Made by a program: the position numbers and the translations under genes. From Verrucomicrobiota bacterium (GTDB taxonomy: Bacteria > Verrucomicrobiota > Verrucomicrobiae > Chthoniobacterales > UBA10450): a stretch of 20,588 nucleotides of DNA. Location of the stretch: positions 1-20,588 of the forward strand of contig QHOZ01000139.1 in assembly GCA_003219495.1 (NCBI GenBank), given 5' to 3'. The notes beneath the pieces are model-generated. The model searched no databases. It saw only the letters and a list, made by a program, of their open reading frames with translations, and had not been told where the DNA came from. Shown here piece by piece: positions 15,231-20,588 of the stretch (the stretch's first letter is position 1; every line of letters starts with the position of its first letter).

Positions 15231-15842
15231 CTAGTCGCTCAGCTCGACGTTCCAGTAAGCAAGATCGACAAAGTGTCGCCAGCTTTCGTGCTGCGGCGCG
15301 TTGAACGTGACGTGCAGGAACGGCCGCCACTTCGGCCGTTTCGGTTTTCGAATCAACGCCATCTGCGCTTCCCGCGGCAATCGATTTCCTTTGCGCGTGT
15401 TACAAGGAATGCACGAACAAACGACATTCTCCCAAGTCGTGGTCCCGCCGCGATCGCGCGGCACCACGTGATCGAGATTGAGGTCGTTCCGATCGAACAG
15501 GTGACCGCAATACTGACAAGTGTTCTTGTCCCGCTCGAAAACATTGTGGCGAGTGAACTTCACTTCCTTTTTCGGTAGGCGATCAAAAAAGAGAAGCACG
15601 ATCACGCGCGGGATGCGGATTTTCCACGAGATTGTCTGTACCAATTCGTGATCCGGCGCGTTGTTCGAAAAATCGCGCCAGCTTTCGAAATCGTGCGTGA
15701 GGAAATTGTTCGTATCATCCGAGGACACGACATGCGCGTGGCCGGCATACACGAGCGAGAAGGCGCGACGCGCCGAGCAGATGTTGACCGCCTGCCAGAG
15801 GCGATTCAGCACCAGGACCTGAGTGTTTAGTAACGACTGCAA
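15231..15842 (-). CDS. HNH endonuclease
   Basis: This 203 aa protein has a C-terminal HNH nuclease domain of the McrA-like type. Two zinc-binding pairs, Cys109/Cys112 (TCQYCG) and Cys144/Cys147 (CIPC), flank the catalytic LNLDHVVPRDRGG with Asp124-His125, then WENVV with Asn139, and CNTRKGN. The N-terminal part (VLNRLWQAVNICSARRAFSLVYAG) is the usual lead-in of this widespread bacterial family. Its physiological role is unknown. No methyltransferase or phage gene is nearby, so a restriction role is not supported here. The start is TTG, fixed by a perfect AGGAGGG six bases upstream. It has its own promoter inside the end of the upstream pilT gene. Confidence 0.9.
   Translation of the reverse strand: MQSLLNTQVLVLNRLWQAVNICSARRAFSLVYAGHAHVVSSDDTNNFLTHDFESWRDFSNNAPDHELVQTISWKIRIPRVIVLLFFDRLPKKEVKFTRHNVFERDKNTCQYCGHLFDRNDLNLDHVVPRDRGGTTTWENVVCSCIPCNTRKGNRLPREAQMALIRKPKRPKWRPFLHVTFNAPQHESWRHFVDLAYWNVELSD
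15261..15270 (+). repeat. AAGATCGACA repeat, copy 12
   Basis: Exact copy antisense to the HNH gene (Phe-Val-Asp-Leu near its C-terminus), 58 bases from copy 11 and in the same orientation. Confidence 0.75.
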
Positions 15843-15848
15843 GGTTTT

Positions 15849-15855
15849 CCCTCCT
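15849..15855 (-). promoter_or_regulatory. Ribosome binding site of the HNH gene
   Basis: On the minus strand the sequence AGGAGGG lies six bases before TTG at 15842-15840. It is the strongest Shine-Dalgarno site in the window and decides the non-ATG start. Confidence 0.85.
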
Positions 15856-15864
15856 GCTGTTTTA

Positions 15865-15879
15865 CCACCTTTTCGGTGG
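15865..15879 (-). other. Small hairpin in the HNH 5' leader
   Basis: CCACC and GGTGG form a 5-bp stem around the loop GAAAA on the minus strand, nine bases before the ribosome binding site. It lies between the predicted promoter and the start codon, so it would sit in the mRNA leader. It may affect translation, but it is short and could be chance. Confidence 0.35.
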
Positions 15880-15892
15880 AAAGTGGCGCGAA

Positions 15893-15919
15893 ATTATCAC
15901 TCTGGTTTTTCGTTGTCAA
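15893..15919 (-). promoter_or_regulatory. Predicted sigma70-type promoter of the HNH gene
   Basis: The minus strand reads TTGACA (15919-15914), a 15-base spacer and GATAAT (15898-15893). The -35 is a perfect consensus and the -10 matches five of six. The spacer is shorter than the ideal 17, and a poorer TAATTT lies at the 17-base spacing. The -35 overlaps the TGA stop of the upstream pilT gene. The predicted mRNA start is near 15886, giving a leader of about 45 nt. Confidence 0.6.
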
Positions 15920-17085
15920 CGGGCAGGCCGGGCCGGGCCTCGCGTGGCAGCACGCTTCATGAAGTTCCCCGGAAGCTTCTTTTCATCGTCCGGGGCTGCG
16001 CCGGCCGCTACGCCAAGATCCTGCTCATCTTCAGGGAGGAACTGTTTGAACCGATTCTTATCGATGGCCTTCATGAAGGCCTCATGCGGCGTGACCGTTC
16101 CGCCTTGCAGATGAGCATTGATCGCGTCGTCCATGAATTGCATTCCCTGCGCCTTACCGGAAACGATCACGTCCTGAAGTTTTTGTGTCGCGCCTTCGCG
16201 AATAATTGCGGAGACGGCGGGATTCGAGATCAAAATCTCATTCACCGCGACGCGCCCTGAGCCGTCCGCCTTTTTCATGAGTAACTGCGCGAGAACGCCA
16301 CGCAGCGAGTTCGCCAACATCGCGCGCGCCTGCGGCTGACGCGCCGCCGGAAAAACGTCGACCATTCGATCAACCGTCTTGCGCGCATTGTTCGTGTGCA
16401 GCGTTCCGAAAACGAGGAGTCCGGTCTCTGCCGCGGTCAGTGCGAGCGAAACCGTTTCCAAATCGCGCATTTCGCCGACGAGCACAATGTCCGCGTCTTC
16501 GCGGAGCGCCGCCTTGAGTGCAACGGGAAACGATTCGGAATCGCTCGGAACTTCGCGCTGCGTAATGATGCTGCGTTTGTTGTCGTGCACGAACTCGATC
16601 GGCTCCTCGATCGTCACGATGTGCCGAGAGTAATTTTCGTTGATGTAATCAATCAGCGCCGCAAGGGTCGTCGATTTTCCGGAACCGGTCGGACCAGTGA
16701 CGAGCACGAGGCCGCCGCGCAAATGCGCGAACTCTTTTGCGACGAGCGGAATGCCAAGTTGTTCGAGGGTTGCGATTTTTGTCGGAATCAATCGGAAGAC
16801 CGCGCCGTAACCGTGCGCTTGCTTCAAATAATTGCAGCGAAAGCGCGACGCCGCGTCCATTTCGTAGGCGAAATCCAGATCGCCGCGCTCATCGAAACTC
16901 TTCCAGTTCCGATCGCCACAAACCTCACGCAACATCGACATCGTCTCTTCGTGCGTCAGCGGTGCTTCGCGAATCGGCGCGACGTCGCCGTGCTTCCGCA
17001 TCTTTGGCGGCTGCCCTTCGCCGATGTGCAAATCGGAGCCGCCGTCGCTGACGATCACTTTTAGAAATTGATCGAGCGCCGCCAT
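15916..17085 (-). CDS. pilT: Type IV pilus retraction ATPase PilT-type, second of pair
   Basis: This 389 aa hexameric motor ATPase belongs to the PilT/PilU family, which drives pilus retraction for twitching motility and DNA uptake. The order is family-typical: N-terminal PAS-like part with GGSDLHIGEGQPP, Walker A GPTGSGKS (131-138), Asp box TIEEPIEFVH (158-167), Walker B region DIVLVGEMRDLET with GEMRD at 204-208, and His box TLHTNNA (228-234). The C-terminal 50 residues (EDEQDLG onward, Ala/Pro/Lys-rich) extend past the usual PilT end. The gene starts one base after the stop of the other pilT gene. Which of the two is PilT and which PilU cannot be settled by eye. The long C-terminal extension is somewhat PilU-like, and the canonical Walker A is PilT-like. 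Confidence 0.9.
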   Translation of the reverse strand: MAALDQFLKVIVSDGGSDLHIGEGQPPKMRKHGDVAPIREAPLTHEETMSMLREVCGDRNWKSFDERGDLDFAYEMDAASRFRCNYLKQAHGYGAVFRLIPTKIATLEQLGIPLVAKEFAHLRGGLVLVTGPTGSGKSTTLAALIDYINENYSRHIVTIEEPIEFVHDNKRSIITQREVPSDSESFPVALKAALREDADIVLVGEMRDLETVSLALTAAETGLLVFGTLHTNNARKTVDRMVDVFPAARQPQARAMLANSLRGVLAQLLMKKADGSGRVAVNEILISNPAVSAIIREGATQKLQDVIVSGKAQGMQFMDDAINAHLQGGTVTPHEAFMKAIDKNRFKQFLPEDEQDLGVAAGAAPDDEKKLPGNFMKRAATRGPARPAR

Positions 17086-17086
17086 T

Positions 17087-18184
17087 TCAGGTTGCCAATC
17101 GCGATTTCACTTCCTGTTTTTGTTCCGAACGTGCGTACGCTTCTTCGGCGGTGATCAACCCGCGGCTGGCAAGATCGACAAGCGCGTCGTCCATCAGCTG
17201 CATCCCCTGCTTCTTGCCGGTCTGAATAATTCCCGGCAGCATGAATGTTTTCGCTTCGCGAATCACGTTCGCGACCGCGGGAGTGTTCGTGAGAATTTCG
17301 AGCGCGAGCACGCGCCCTTTGCCGTCCGCGCGCGGAATCAATTGCTGACTAATCACGCCACGCAGCGATTCACTCACCATGATGCGAATTTGCTCCTGTT
17401 GATCCGGTGGAAAAACATCGAGCAAACGATCGAGCGTTCGCGAAGCGTTTCCGGTGTGCAGCGTTCCCAAAACCAAATGGCCCGTCTCGGCGGCGGTGAT
17501 TGCCAGCGAGATCGTTTCCAAATCGCGCATTTCGCCGACCATAATCACATCCGGATCTTCGCGAAGCGCGCCGCGGAGCGCGGCCGCGAATGAGCGTGTG
17601 TGCGTGTGCACTTCGCGTTGCGTGATGTGACAACCTTTCGCCTGAAGCACGTACTCAATCGGATCCTCGAGCGTAATAATGTGCTCGCGCCGCTCGATGT
17701 TCACCTGCTCGACCAACGACGCAAGCGTTGTCGATTTTCCGCTTCCGACCGATCCCGTAACGAGGATCAATCCATTTTGATAACGCGTCAGAAGCTTCAG
17801 ATGCTCGGGCAAGCCGAGCTGGTCCATCCTTCGCACATTGGTGTTGATGATGCGGAAAACGAGATCCACCCCGAGCCGCTGGCGCACGACGCTCGTGCGA
17901 TAACGGCCGAAATTGTTCGCATAAGCGAAATCGGCATCGCCGCGCTCATTCAAGAGCGCTTTCTGTTGATTCGAAAGAAACGCTTCGGCGAGCGCGAGTG
18001 TTTGCTGGGAACTGAAACGCGGCGCGTCGGGCCATATCGGCTGAAGCGTTCCATGCAATCTCCAGATCGGCGGAGCGTTTACGCCAAGATGAATGTCCGA
18101 AGCGCCCGCCGCCAGACCGGCCGCTAAATATTCGTCGACGTGCGAAAGCGGATGCGACGCGGGAGTTGTCGATCTTTCAGGCAT
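17087..18184 (-). CDS. Type IV pilus retraction ATPase PilT/PilU-type, first of pair
   Basis: This 365 aa protein is a paralogue of its downstream neighbour. Motifs are GASDIHLGVNAPP (27-39), Walker A GSVGSGKS (144-151, lacking the usual Pro-Thr), Asp box TLEDPIEYV (171-179), Walker B PDVIMVGEMRDLET (211-224) and His box TLHTGNA (241-247). All catalytic acidic residues are present, so it is probably active. Both ends of the gene carry a copy of the AAGATCGACA repeat: codons 3-6 give ERST, and the C-terminal part gives LVDLAS. The N-terminal dozen residues are non-conserved. No pilus assembly genes (pilB, pilC, pilin) are in the window. Confidence 0.9.
   Translation of the reverse strand: MPERSTTPASHPLSHVDEYLAAGLAAGASDIHLGVNAPPIWRLHGTLQPIWPDAPRFSSQQTLALAEAFLSNQQKALLNERGDADFAYANNFGRYRTSVVRQRLGVDLVFRIINTNVRRMDQLGLPEHLKLLTRYQNGLILVTGSVGSGKSTTLASLVEQVNIERREHIITLEDPIEYVLQAKGCHITQREVHTHTRSFAAALRGALREDPDVIMVGEMRDLETISLAITAAETGHLVLGTLHTGNASRTLDRLLDVFPPDQQEQIRIMVSESLRGVISQQLIPRADGKGRVLALEILTNTPAVANVIREAKTFMLPGIIQTGKKQGMQLMDDALVDLASRGLITAEEAYARSEQKQEVKSRLAT
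17171..17180 (+). repeat. AAGATCGACA repeat, copy 13
   Basis: Exact copy antisense to the 3' part of the upstream pilT-type gene (Leu-Val-Asp-Leu). Confidence 0.75.
18167..18176 (-). repeat. AAGATCGACA repeat, copy 14
   Basis: Exact copy over codons 3-6 of the same pilT-type gene, in sense, read as Arg-Ser-Thr. Confidence 0.75.
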
Positions 18185-18226
18185 GGCGCGCCGCGATTGT
18201 TACGCAGAGCGAGCGAGCACGTAAAC

Positions 18227-18622
18227 TCAAAAGCCTTTCGGCCCGATTCGGCTGCGCGGGGCAGAGGTGCCAAATTTCTTCGCGACCGCGTTCATGACCA
18301 TCGGCTTAAGCAAAGTCGCCGCAATGCGGAGCGCGCCGAGCAGGAACCCGGTCTCCAGCAGCGCGCTTTTGGTTTTGGTCCCCTTGCGACCAACATCGAC
18401 GACGACTTTTTTCTTCCGAGTGACCATTGCCGTAATGATCAAGCCGACCGCGATCGCGCCGACAATCCACGGCACCGGCTCGCGCTTAACCGATCGCCGG
18501 ATTTTCTTCGGAAAATCCATTTCGTCGCGGACGCGATTCAACCGCGTCGCGAGATCGTCCCGTGAACGCGCGATCTCTGTTTTCAGCTCGGCCTTTGATT
18601 TGTATCCAGATTTTTTAGCCAT
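18227..18622 (-). CDS. Small membrane protein, DUF3618/YqjK-like
   Basis: This 131 aa protein has a basic, helical N-terminus with KTEIARSRDDLATRLNRVRDEM (about 14-35), which resembles the start of DUF3618 proteins, a membrane segment at about 51-67 (PWIVGAIAVGLIITAMV), a Lys-rich stretch, a second hydrophobic segment at about 88-113, and a basic tail. AAGGA six bases before the ATG supports the start. It overlaps the end of the yqjE-like gene by 40 nt. Position and topology suggest it takes the place of YqjK in a yqjD-yqjE-yqjK-type cluster, but I cannot assign a function. Confidence 0.7.
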   Translation of the reverse strand: MAKKSGYKSKAELKTEIARSRDDLATRLNRVRDEMDFPKKIRRSVKREPVPWIVGAIAVGLIITAMVTRKKKVVVDVGRKGTKTKSALLETGFLLGALRIAATLLKPMVMNAVAKKFGTSAPRSRIGPKGF

Positions 18623-19011
18623 TCTCGATCCTTCTTTAGTTCGGCCGTGGTCTCGCGGAAGATTGGATTTTTAATTCGACCGAGCGCGACCACCACAAGA
18701 ATCAGCGCGATCAAAATGTGCAACGCCGCCGTGTCCAACGCGATCCACACCCAGGATGTGTTTGTCCAGTGCGCGATCGCGACAACGCCGCCCACTAGCA
18801 GGAACACGTAGCCGAACGCAAAAAATAAAAGCGCCGCGACGAGGCAAATCGCCACGACCAAAAACTGGATCGCGGCCGCTTTGGATTCCGTCGCGAAAAG
18901 CGCCGCGCGACTTTCGAAAAAATCCGCGAGCGCAGCCGCAAGCGCGACGACACTGCCAATCAAGCCCGCCCGGCGCGGACGACTTCCCAACGGCGACGGT
19001 TCGCCAGCCAT
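18583..19011 (-). CDS. YqjE-like membrane protein (phage holin 3_6 superfamily type)
   Basis: This 142 aa protein has an amphipathic N-terminal helix with LADFFESRAALFATESKAAA, two closely spaced membrane helices (about 46-80), a Trp-rich turn (HWTNTSWVWI), another helix at about 92-112, and a charged tail with FRETTAELKKDREWLKNL. This is the layout of YqjE-type proteins, which are grouped by sequence with holins but are not phage genes. No lysis or phage genes are nearby. Its start lies 17 bases after the yqjD-like stop, so the three small genes form one unit. Members in enterobacteria are linked to stationary phase and envelope stress. That is family knowledge and is not visible here. Confidence 0.75.
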   Translation of the reverse strand: MAGEPSPLGSRPRRAGLIGSVVALAAALADFFESRAALFATESKAAAIQFLVVAICLVAALLFFAFGYVFLLVGGVVAIAHWTNTSWVWIALDTAALHILIALILVVVALGRIKNPIFRETTAELKKDREWLKNLDTNQRPS

Positions 19012-19028
19012 TCAGTAACCGATCGGGA

Positions 19029-19382
19029 TCAGCGACGGAAAATCAGCCCGAGGACAAACCCAACGCCGAGTGCGGTGAAGATTGCCTTGGTCGGATTTTC
19101 GCGAACGTATTGTTCCGCGTCTTCCTGAAACGTTCGGGCGCGAGTTTTCGCATCGCCCAATACGTCTTCGGCGCGACCGCGAGCGTCGGTCCATGCTTTC
19201 TCGGCTTTGCCGCGCGCATCATTCCAAGCTTGCTCGGCCTTGCCGCGATACTCGCCTGCGACCGCTCCTGCCGCATCGCGCAGATCCTCCGCCGCCTTGC
19301 GCGCGTGCATTTTGCTGCTCTCGAATTTGTTCTCCGGATCGCCCGTGGCAGATCCCCGCTGTGATTTATTTTCTTCAGCCAT
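19029..19382 (-). CDS. YqjD/ElaB-like membrane-anchored protein (DUF883 type)
   Basis: This 117 aa protein has a hydrophilic, Lys/Glu/Ala-rich helical body and a single C-terminal anchor, TKAIFTALGVGFVLGLIFRR (98-117), preceded by YVRENP. That is the characteristic end of YqjD/ElaB proteins, which in E. coli tether ribosomes to the membrane in stationary phase. Residues 46-78 consist of three 11-residue repeats starting RGKAEQAW, RGKAEKAW and RGRAEDVL, as in amphipathic 11-mer helices. An upstream start at 19442 would add 20 basic residues. I chose MAEENKSQ because GGAGGA lies five bases before it. Confidence 0.8.
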   Translation of the reverse strand: MAEENKSQRGSATGDPENKFESSKMHARKAAEDLRDAAGAVAGEYRGKAEQAWNDARGKAEKAWTDARGRAEDVLGDAKTRARTFQEDAEQYVRENPTKAIFTALGVGFVLGLIFRR

Positions 19383-19501
19383 AAAAGTCCTCCGCTTTGA
19401 TTTCGTTTTTTTCACTATGGGCGCGCTTACAGTTCTGAGCAAATCGCGCGCCGATTGTCCATCTTTGGATCACTCCATTTCATTCGACGAGACGACCGGC
19501 G
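19383..19501. other. Intergenic region between infA and the yqjD-like gene
   Basis: This 119-nt gap is the longest without a gene in the window. On the minus strand it should hold the promoter of the small membrane-protein cluster. A weak pair, TTGCTC and CATAGT with a 17-base spacer, lies about 35-65 nt before the gene, but it matches consensus too poorly to assign. I see no hairpin terminator for infA. Confidence 0.3.
19388..19393 (-). promoter_or_regulatory. Ribosome binding site of the yqjD-like gene
   Basis: GGAGGA on the minus strand, five bases before the ATG at 19382-19380, decides in favour of the shorter protein. Confidence 0.8.
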
Positions 19502-19720
19502 TTATTGTTCGCGGAAAATGATCCGCGCCTTGGTTAGATCGTAAGGTGAAAGTTCCACCGAGACTTTGTCTCCCGGCACAATGCGAATGAAATGCTTGCG
19601 CATCTTGCCTGAAATATGAGCCAGCACATTGCGCTGACCGGCGAGATCGACGCGAAACATCGTCCCGGGCAAGACCTGGGTCACGGTTCCTTCCATGACG
19701 ATCTGCTCTTCCTTCGGCAT
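19502..19720 (-). CDS. infA: Translation initiation factor IF-1
   Basis: IF-1 binds the 30S A site and helps set the initiation complex. The 72 aa, starting [13 protein letters not shown] and containing [50 protein letters not shown] and the end IIFREQ, form the standard S1-like OB fold. A longer reading frame begins at 19756, but the family length and the MxKEE start point to 19720. No Shine-Dalgarno is visible. The leader just upstream is AT-rich (GATATATTT). The gene lies 42 nt after the lipase-maturation-factor-like gene and not in a ribosomal protein cluster as in many bacteria. Confidence 0.95.
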   Translation of the reverse strand: MPKEEQIVMEGTVTQVLPGTMFRVDLAGQRNVLAHISGKMRKHFIRIVPGDKVSVELSPYDLTKARIIFREQ

Positions 19721-19762
19721 GGCGCCGAAATATATCAGCAACGCGCTCTGCCTCAAATGCGC

Positions 19763-20588
19763 TTACTCGACGTCCTCGAGTGAAACGCTCGGTAAATATT
19801 CGCCGAGCTCTTCCCGTTTCCACCACGCGCGAGTTTGCCGATGTTCATCCCCGCTGGTGAACCGATAACGATACAAGCGTGCTCGAACATAGCGTGGCGG
19901 TGCGTCGGGAAAGGGATTCGTCTCAAACAACGCGATGACAGCCGGTTTGCCGTGCAACAACGCGATCACGGTCCGCACAAACCACGGATTCTGCCGATAA
20001 GAGCTCAGCGCGGCGAACCACATTTGCCAGTCCAGCCTCGGTTGATGCGGCGCGCACCAACCGGGCGCCCGATTCACGTCGCCCGGTTTCCATTTGAATT
20101 CGTAAGGCTTCCAATCGAGTCCGTCGGCGCTGCCTTCGATCACGATTTCCTTTCGGTCTTTCGTCATCACGCGAAACAAGCCGTAGCCGTTCGCGATTCG
20201 AAACGCTTCGACGCGCCCATAAACGCTCCCGAGAAAGCGCGACCATTCCGCTTCCGGCTTGAACGCGCCGTAAATCAAACGCGCGTTTAATGGCAGCGTG
20301 ACGATGATCACAATTGCGGCGGCGTAGATCGACAATCGACTCAAGACTGTAGGGGACGCGGTTAGCGTCCCTCTGGGAAGCGAACCGCTCCCCCTACAGA
20401 AAATGGAATCGTCGATCAGCAACAAACACAGCGCGATTGTGAGCAGATTGAAGAAGCAATAGTTCCCGGTAATCGCGATCGCGATTTGAAGAAGAATTAA
20501 CAGGCCGCACGCGACCAATCGCAATCTCCGCGGCGACCAGATAAAAAACGGAACAACGATTTCAACGACAAGACAAAACGCGACTGAG
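19763..20588 (-). CDS. Lipase maturation factor family membrane protein, 3' part
   Basis: The visible 274 residues are the C-terminal part of an LMF1/LMF2-like protein. The frame is open to the window edge (SVAFCLVVEIVVPFFIW, then SPRRLRLVACGLL), so the TTG at 20524 is not the start. Family blocks are TGNYCFFNLLTIALCLLLIDD (membrane segment), NGYGLFRVMTKDRKEIVIEG, SADGLDWKPYEFKWKPGD, CAPHQPRLDWQMWFAAL, and NPFPDAPPRYVRARLYRYRFT. In vertebrates LMF1 helps lipases fold in the ER. The role in bacteria is unknown. After LLLIDD the protein carries about 18 odd residues, from CRGSGSLPRG to TASPTV, encoded by a REP-like palindrome, in frame. Confidence 0.88.
   Translation of the reverse strand, partial: SVAFCLVVEIVVPFFIWSPRRLRLVACGLLILLQIAIAITGNYCFFNLLTIALCLLLIDDSIFCRGSGSLPRGTLTASPTVLSRLSIYAAAIVIIVTLPLNARLIYGAFKPEAEWSRFLGSVYGRVEAFRIANGYGLFRVMTKDRKEIVIEGSADGLDWKPYEFKWKPGDVNRAPGWCAPHQPRLDWQMWFAALSSYRQNPWFVRTVIALLHGKPAVIALFETNPFPDAPPRYVRARLYRYRFTSGDEHRQTRAWWKREELGEYLPSVSLEDVE
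20326..20334 (+). repeat. AGATCGACA repeat, 9-base copy near the palindrome
   Basis: Nine of ten bases (preceded by T), antisense to the lipase-maturation-factor-like gene, 12 bases from the edge of the REP-like palindrome. Confidence 0.65.
20347..20399. repeat. REP-like palindromic element inside a coding sequence
   Basis: This 53-nt imperfect palindrome has outer arms CTGTAGGGG (20347-20355) and CCCCTACAG (20391-20399), a perfect 9-bp match. Inner arms GCGGTT (20358-20363) and AACCGC (20383-20388) also match. Near the tip, TCCC (20368-20371) pairs with GGGA (20375-20378) around a TCT loop. The only breaks are a 2x2 internal loop and two single mismatches. Its size and shape suit REP or REPIN elements. 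It is translated as part of the lipase-maturation-factor-like gene without breaking the frame. No RAYT transposase is in the window. Confidence 0.75.

Noticed and set aside
15231..15842. HNH gene as part of a restriction-modification or intron/phage system
   Set aside because: No methyltransferase, intron structure, terminase or other phage gene is in the window.
18583..19011. Holin-like gene as part of a prophage
   Set aside because: The neighbours are housekeeping and pilus genes, and the layout matches chromosomal YqjE proteins.
298..20334. AAGATCGACA copies as a CRISPR array or a transposon end
   Set aside because: Spacing is irregular from tens of bases to about 3 kb, there are no uniform spacers, and there are no flanking target duplications or transposase.
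20522..20524. TTG as the start of the lipase-maturation-factor-like gene
   Set aside because: The frame continues to the window edge with typical membrane-segment sequence, so the gene is simply cut.

Overview
The window is one continuous piece of a moderately GC-rich bacterial chromosome. The genes point to a Gram-negative, aerobic, piliated bacterium. It carries a glycosyltransferase of the LPS heptosyltransferase type, MEP-pathway isoprenoid synthesis, a respiratory complex I (NADH:quinone oxidoreductase) operon and two type IV pilus retraction ATPases. Protein style and gene mix suggest Verrucomicrobiota, possibly the Spartobacteria/Chthoniobacterales side. That placement is an impression from the sequences, not the result of a search.

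Layout. Positions 1-657 (+) hold the 3' part of a family 9 glycosyltransferase. Positions 654-2768 (-) hold fabD, a yqeY-type gene and ispD, tightly packed. From a short divergent gap at 2769-2853 a long + strand operon runs to 15224: nuoD, a BamE-like lipoprotein, a nuoE-nuoF fusion, nuoG, nuoH (broken), nuoI, nuoJ, nuoK, nuoL, nuoM and nuoN. Most junctions overlap by 1-4 nt or have almost no gap. nuoA, nuoB and nuoC are absent, so the operon is only the nuoD-to-N part of complex I. From 15231 to the end everything is on the - strand. In transcription order this is a lipase-maturation-factor-like membrane protein running off the right edge, infA (IF-1), a yqjD/yqjE/DUF3618-like membrane-protein cluster, two tandem pilT-type ATPases, and an HNH endonuclease with its own promoter.

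How the genes work together. NuoEF and NuoG form the NADH-oxidising arm, NuoD and NuoI lead electrons to quinone, and NuoH and NuoJ-N form the membrane arm. nuoH carries an internal deletion of roughly 90 nt with a frameshift. Either this copy is inactive or the sequence has an assembly error. NuoM lacks the usual TM7 lysine.

The most striking signal is not a gene. The 10-mer AAGATCGACA occurs 14 times exactly, on both strands, plus two 9-mer matches, where about 0.04 would be expected by chance. The next base is A or T in all 16. It lies in several different reading frames, at stop codons and in non-conserved protein tails, so it looks selected as DNA. Its length and density resemble the DNA uptake sequences of Neisseria and Haemophilus, and type IV pilus retraction ATPase genes lie in the same window. 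A second unexplained element is a 53-nt REP-like palindrome inserted in frame in the lipase-maturation-factor gene.
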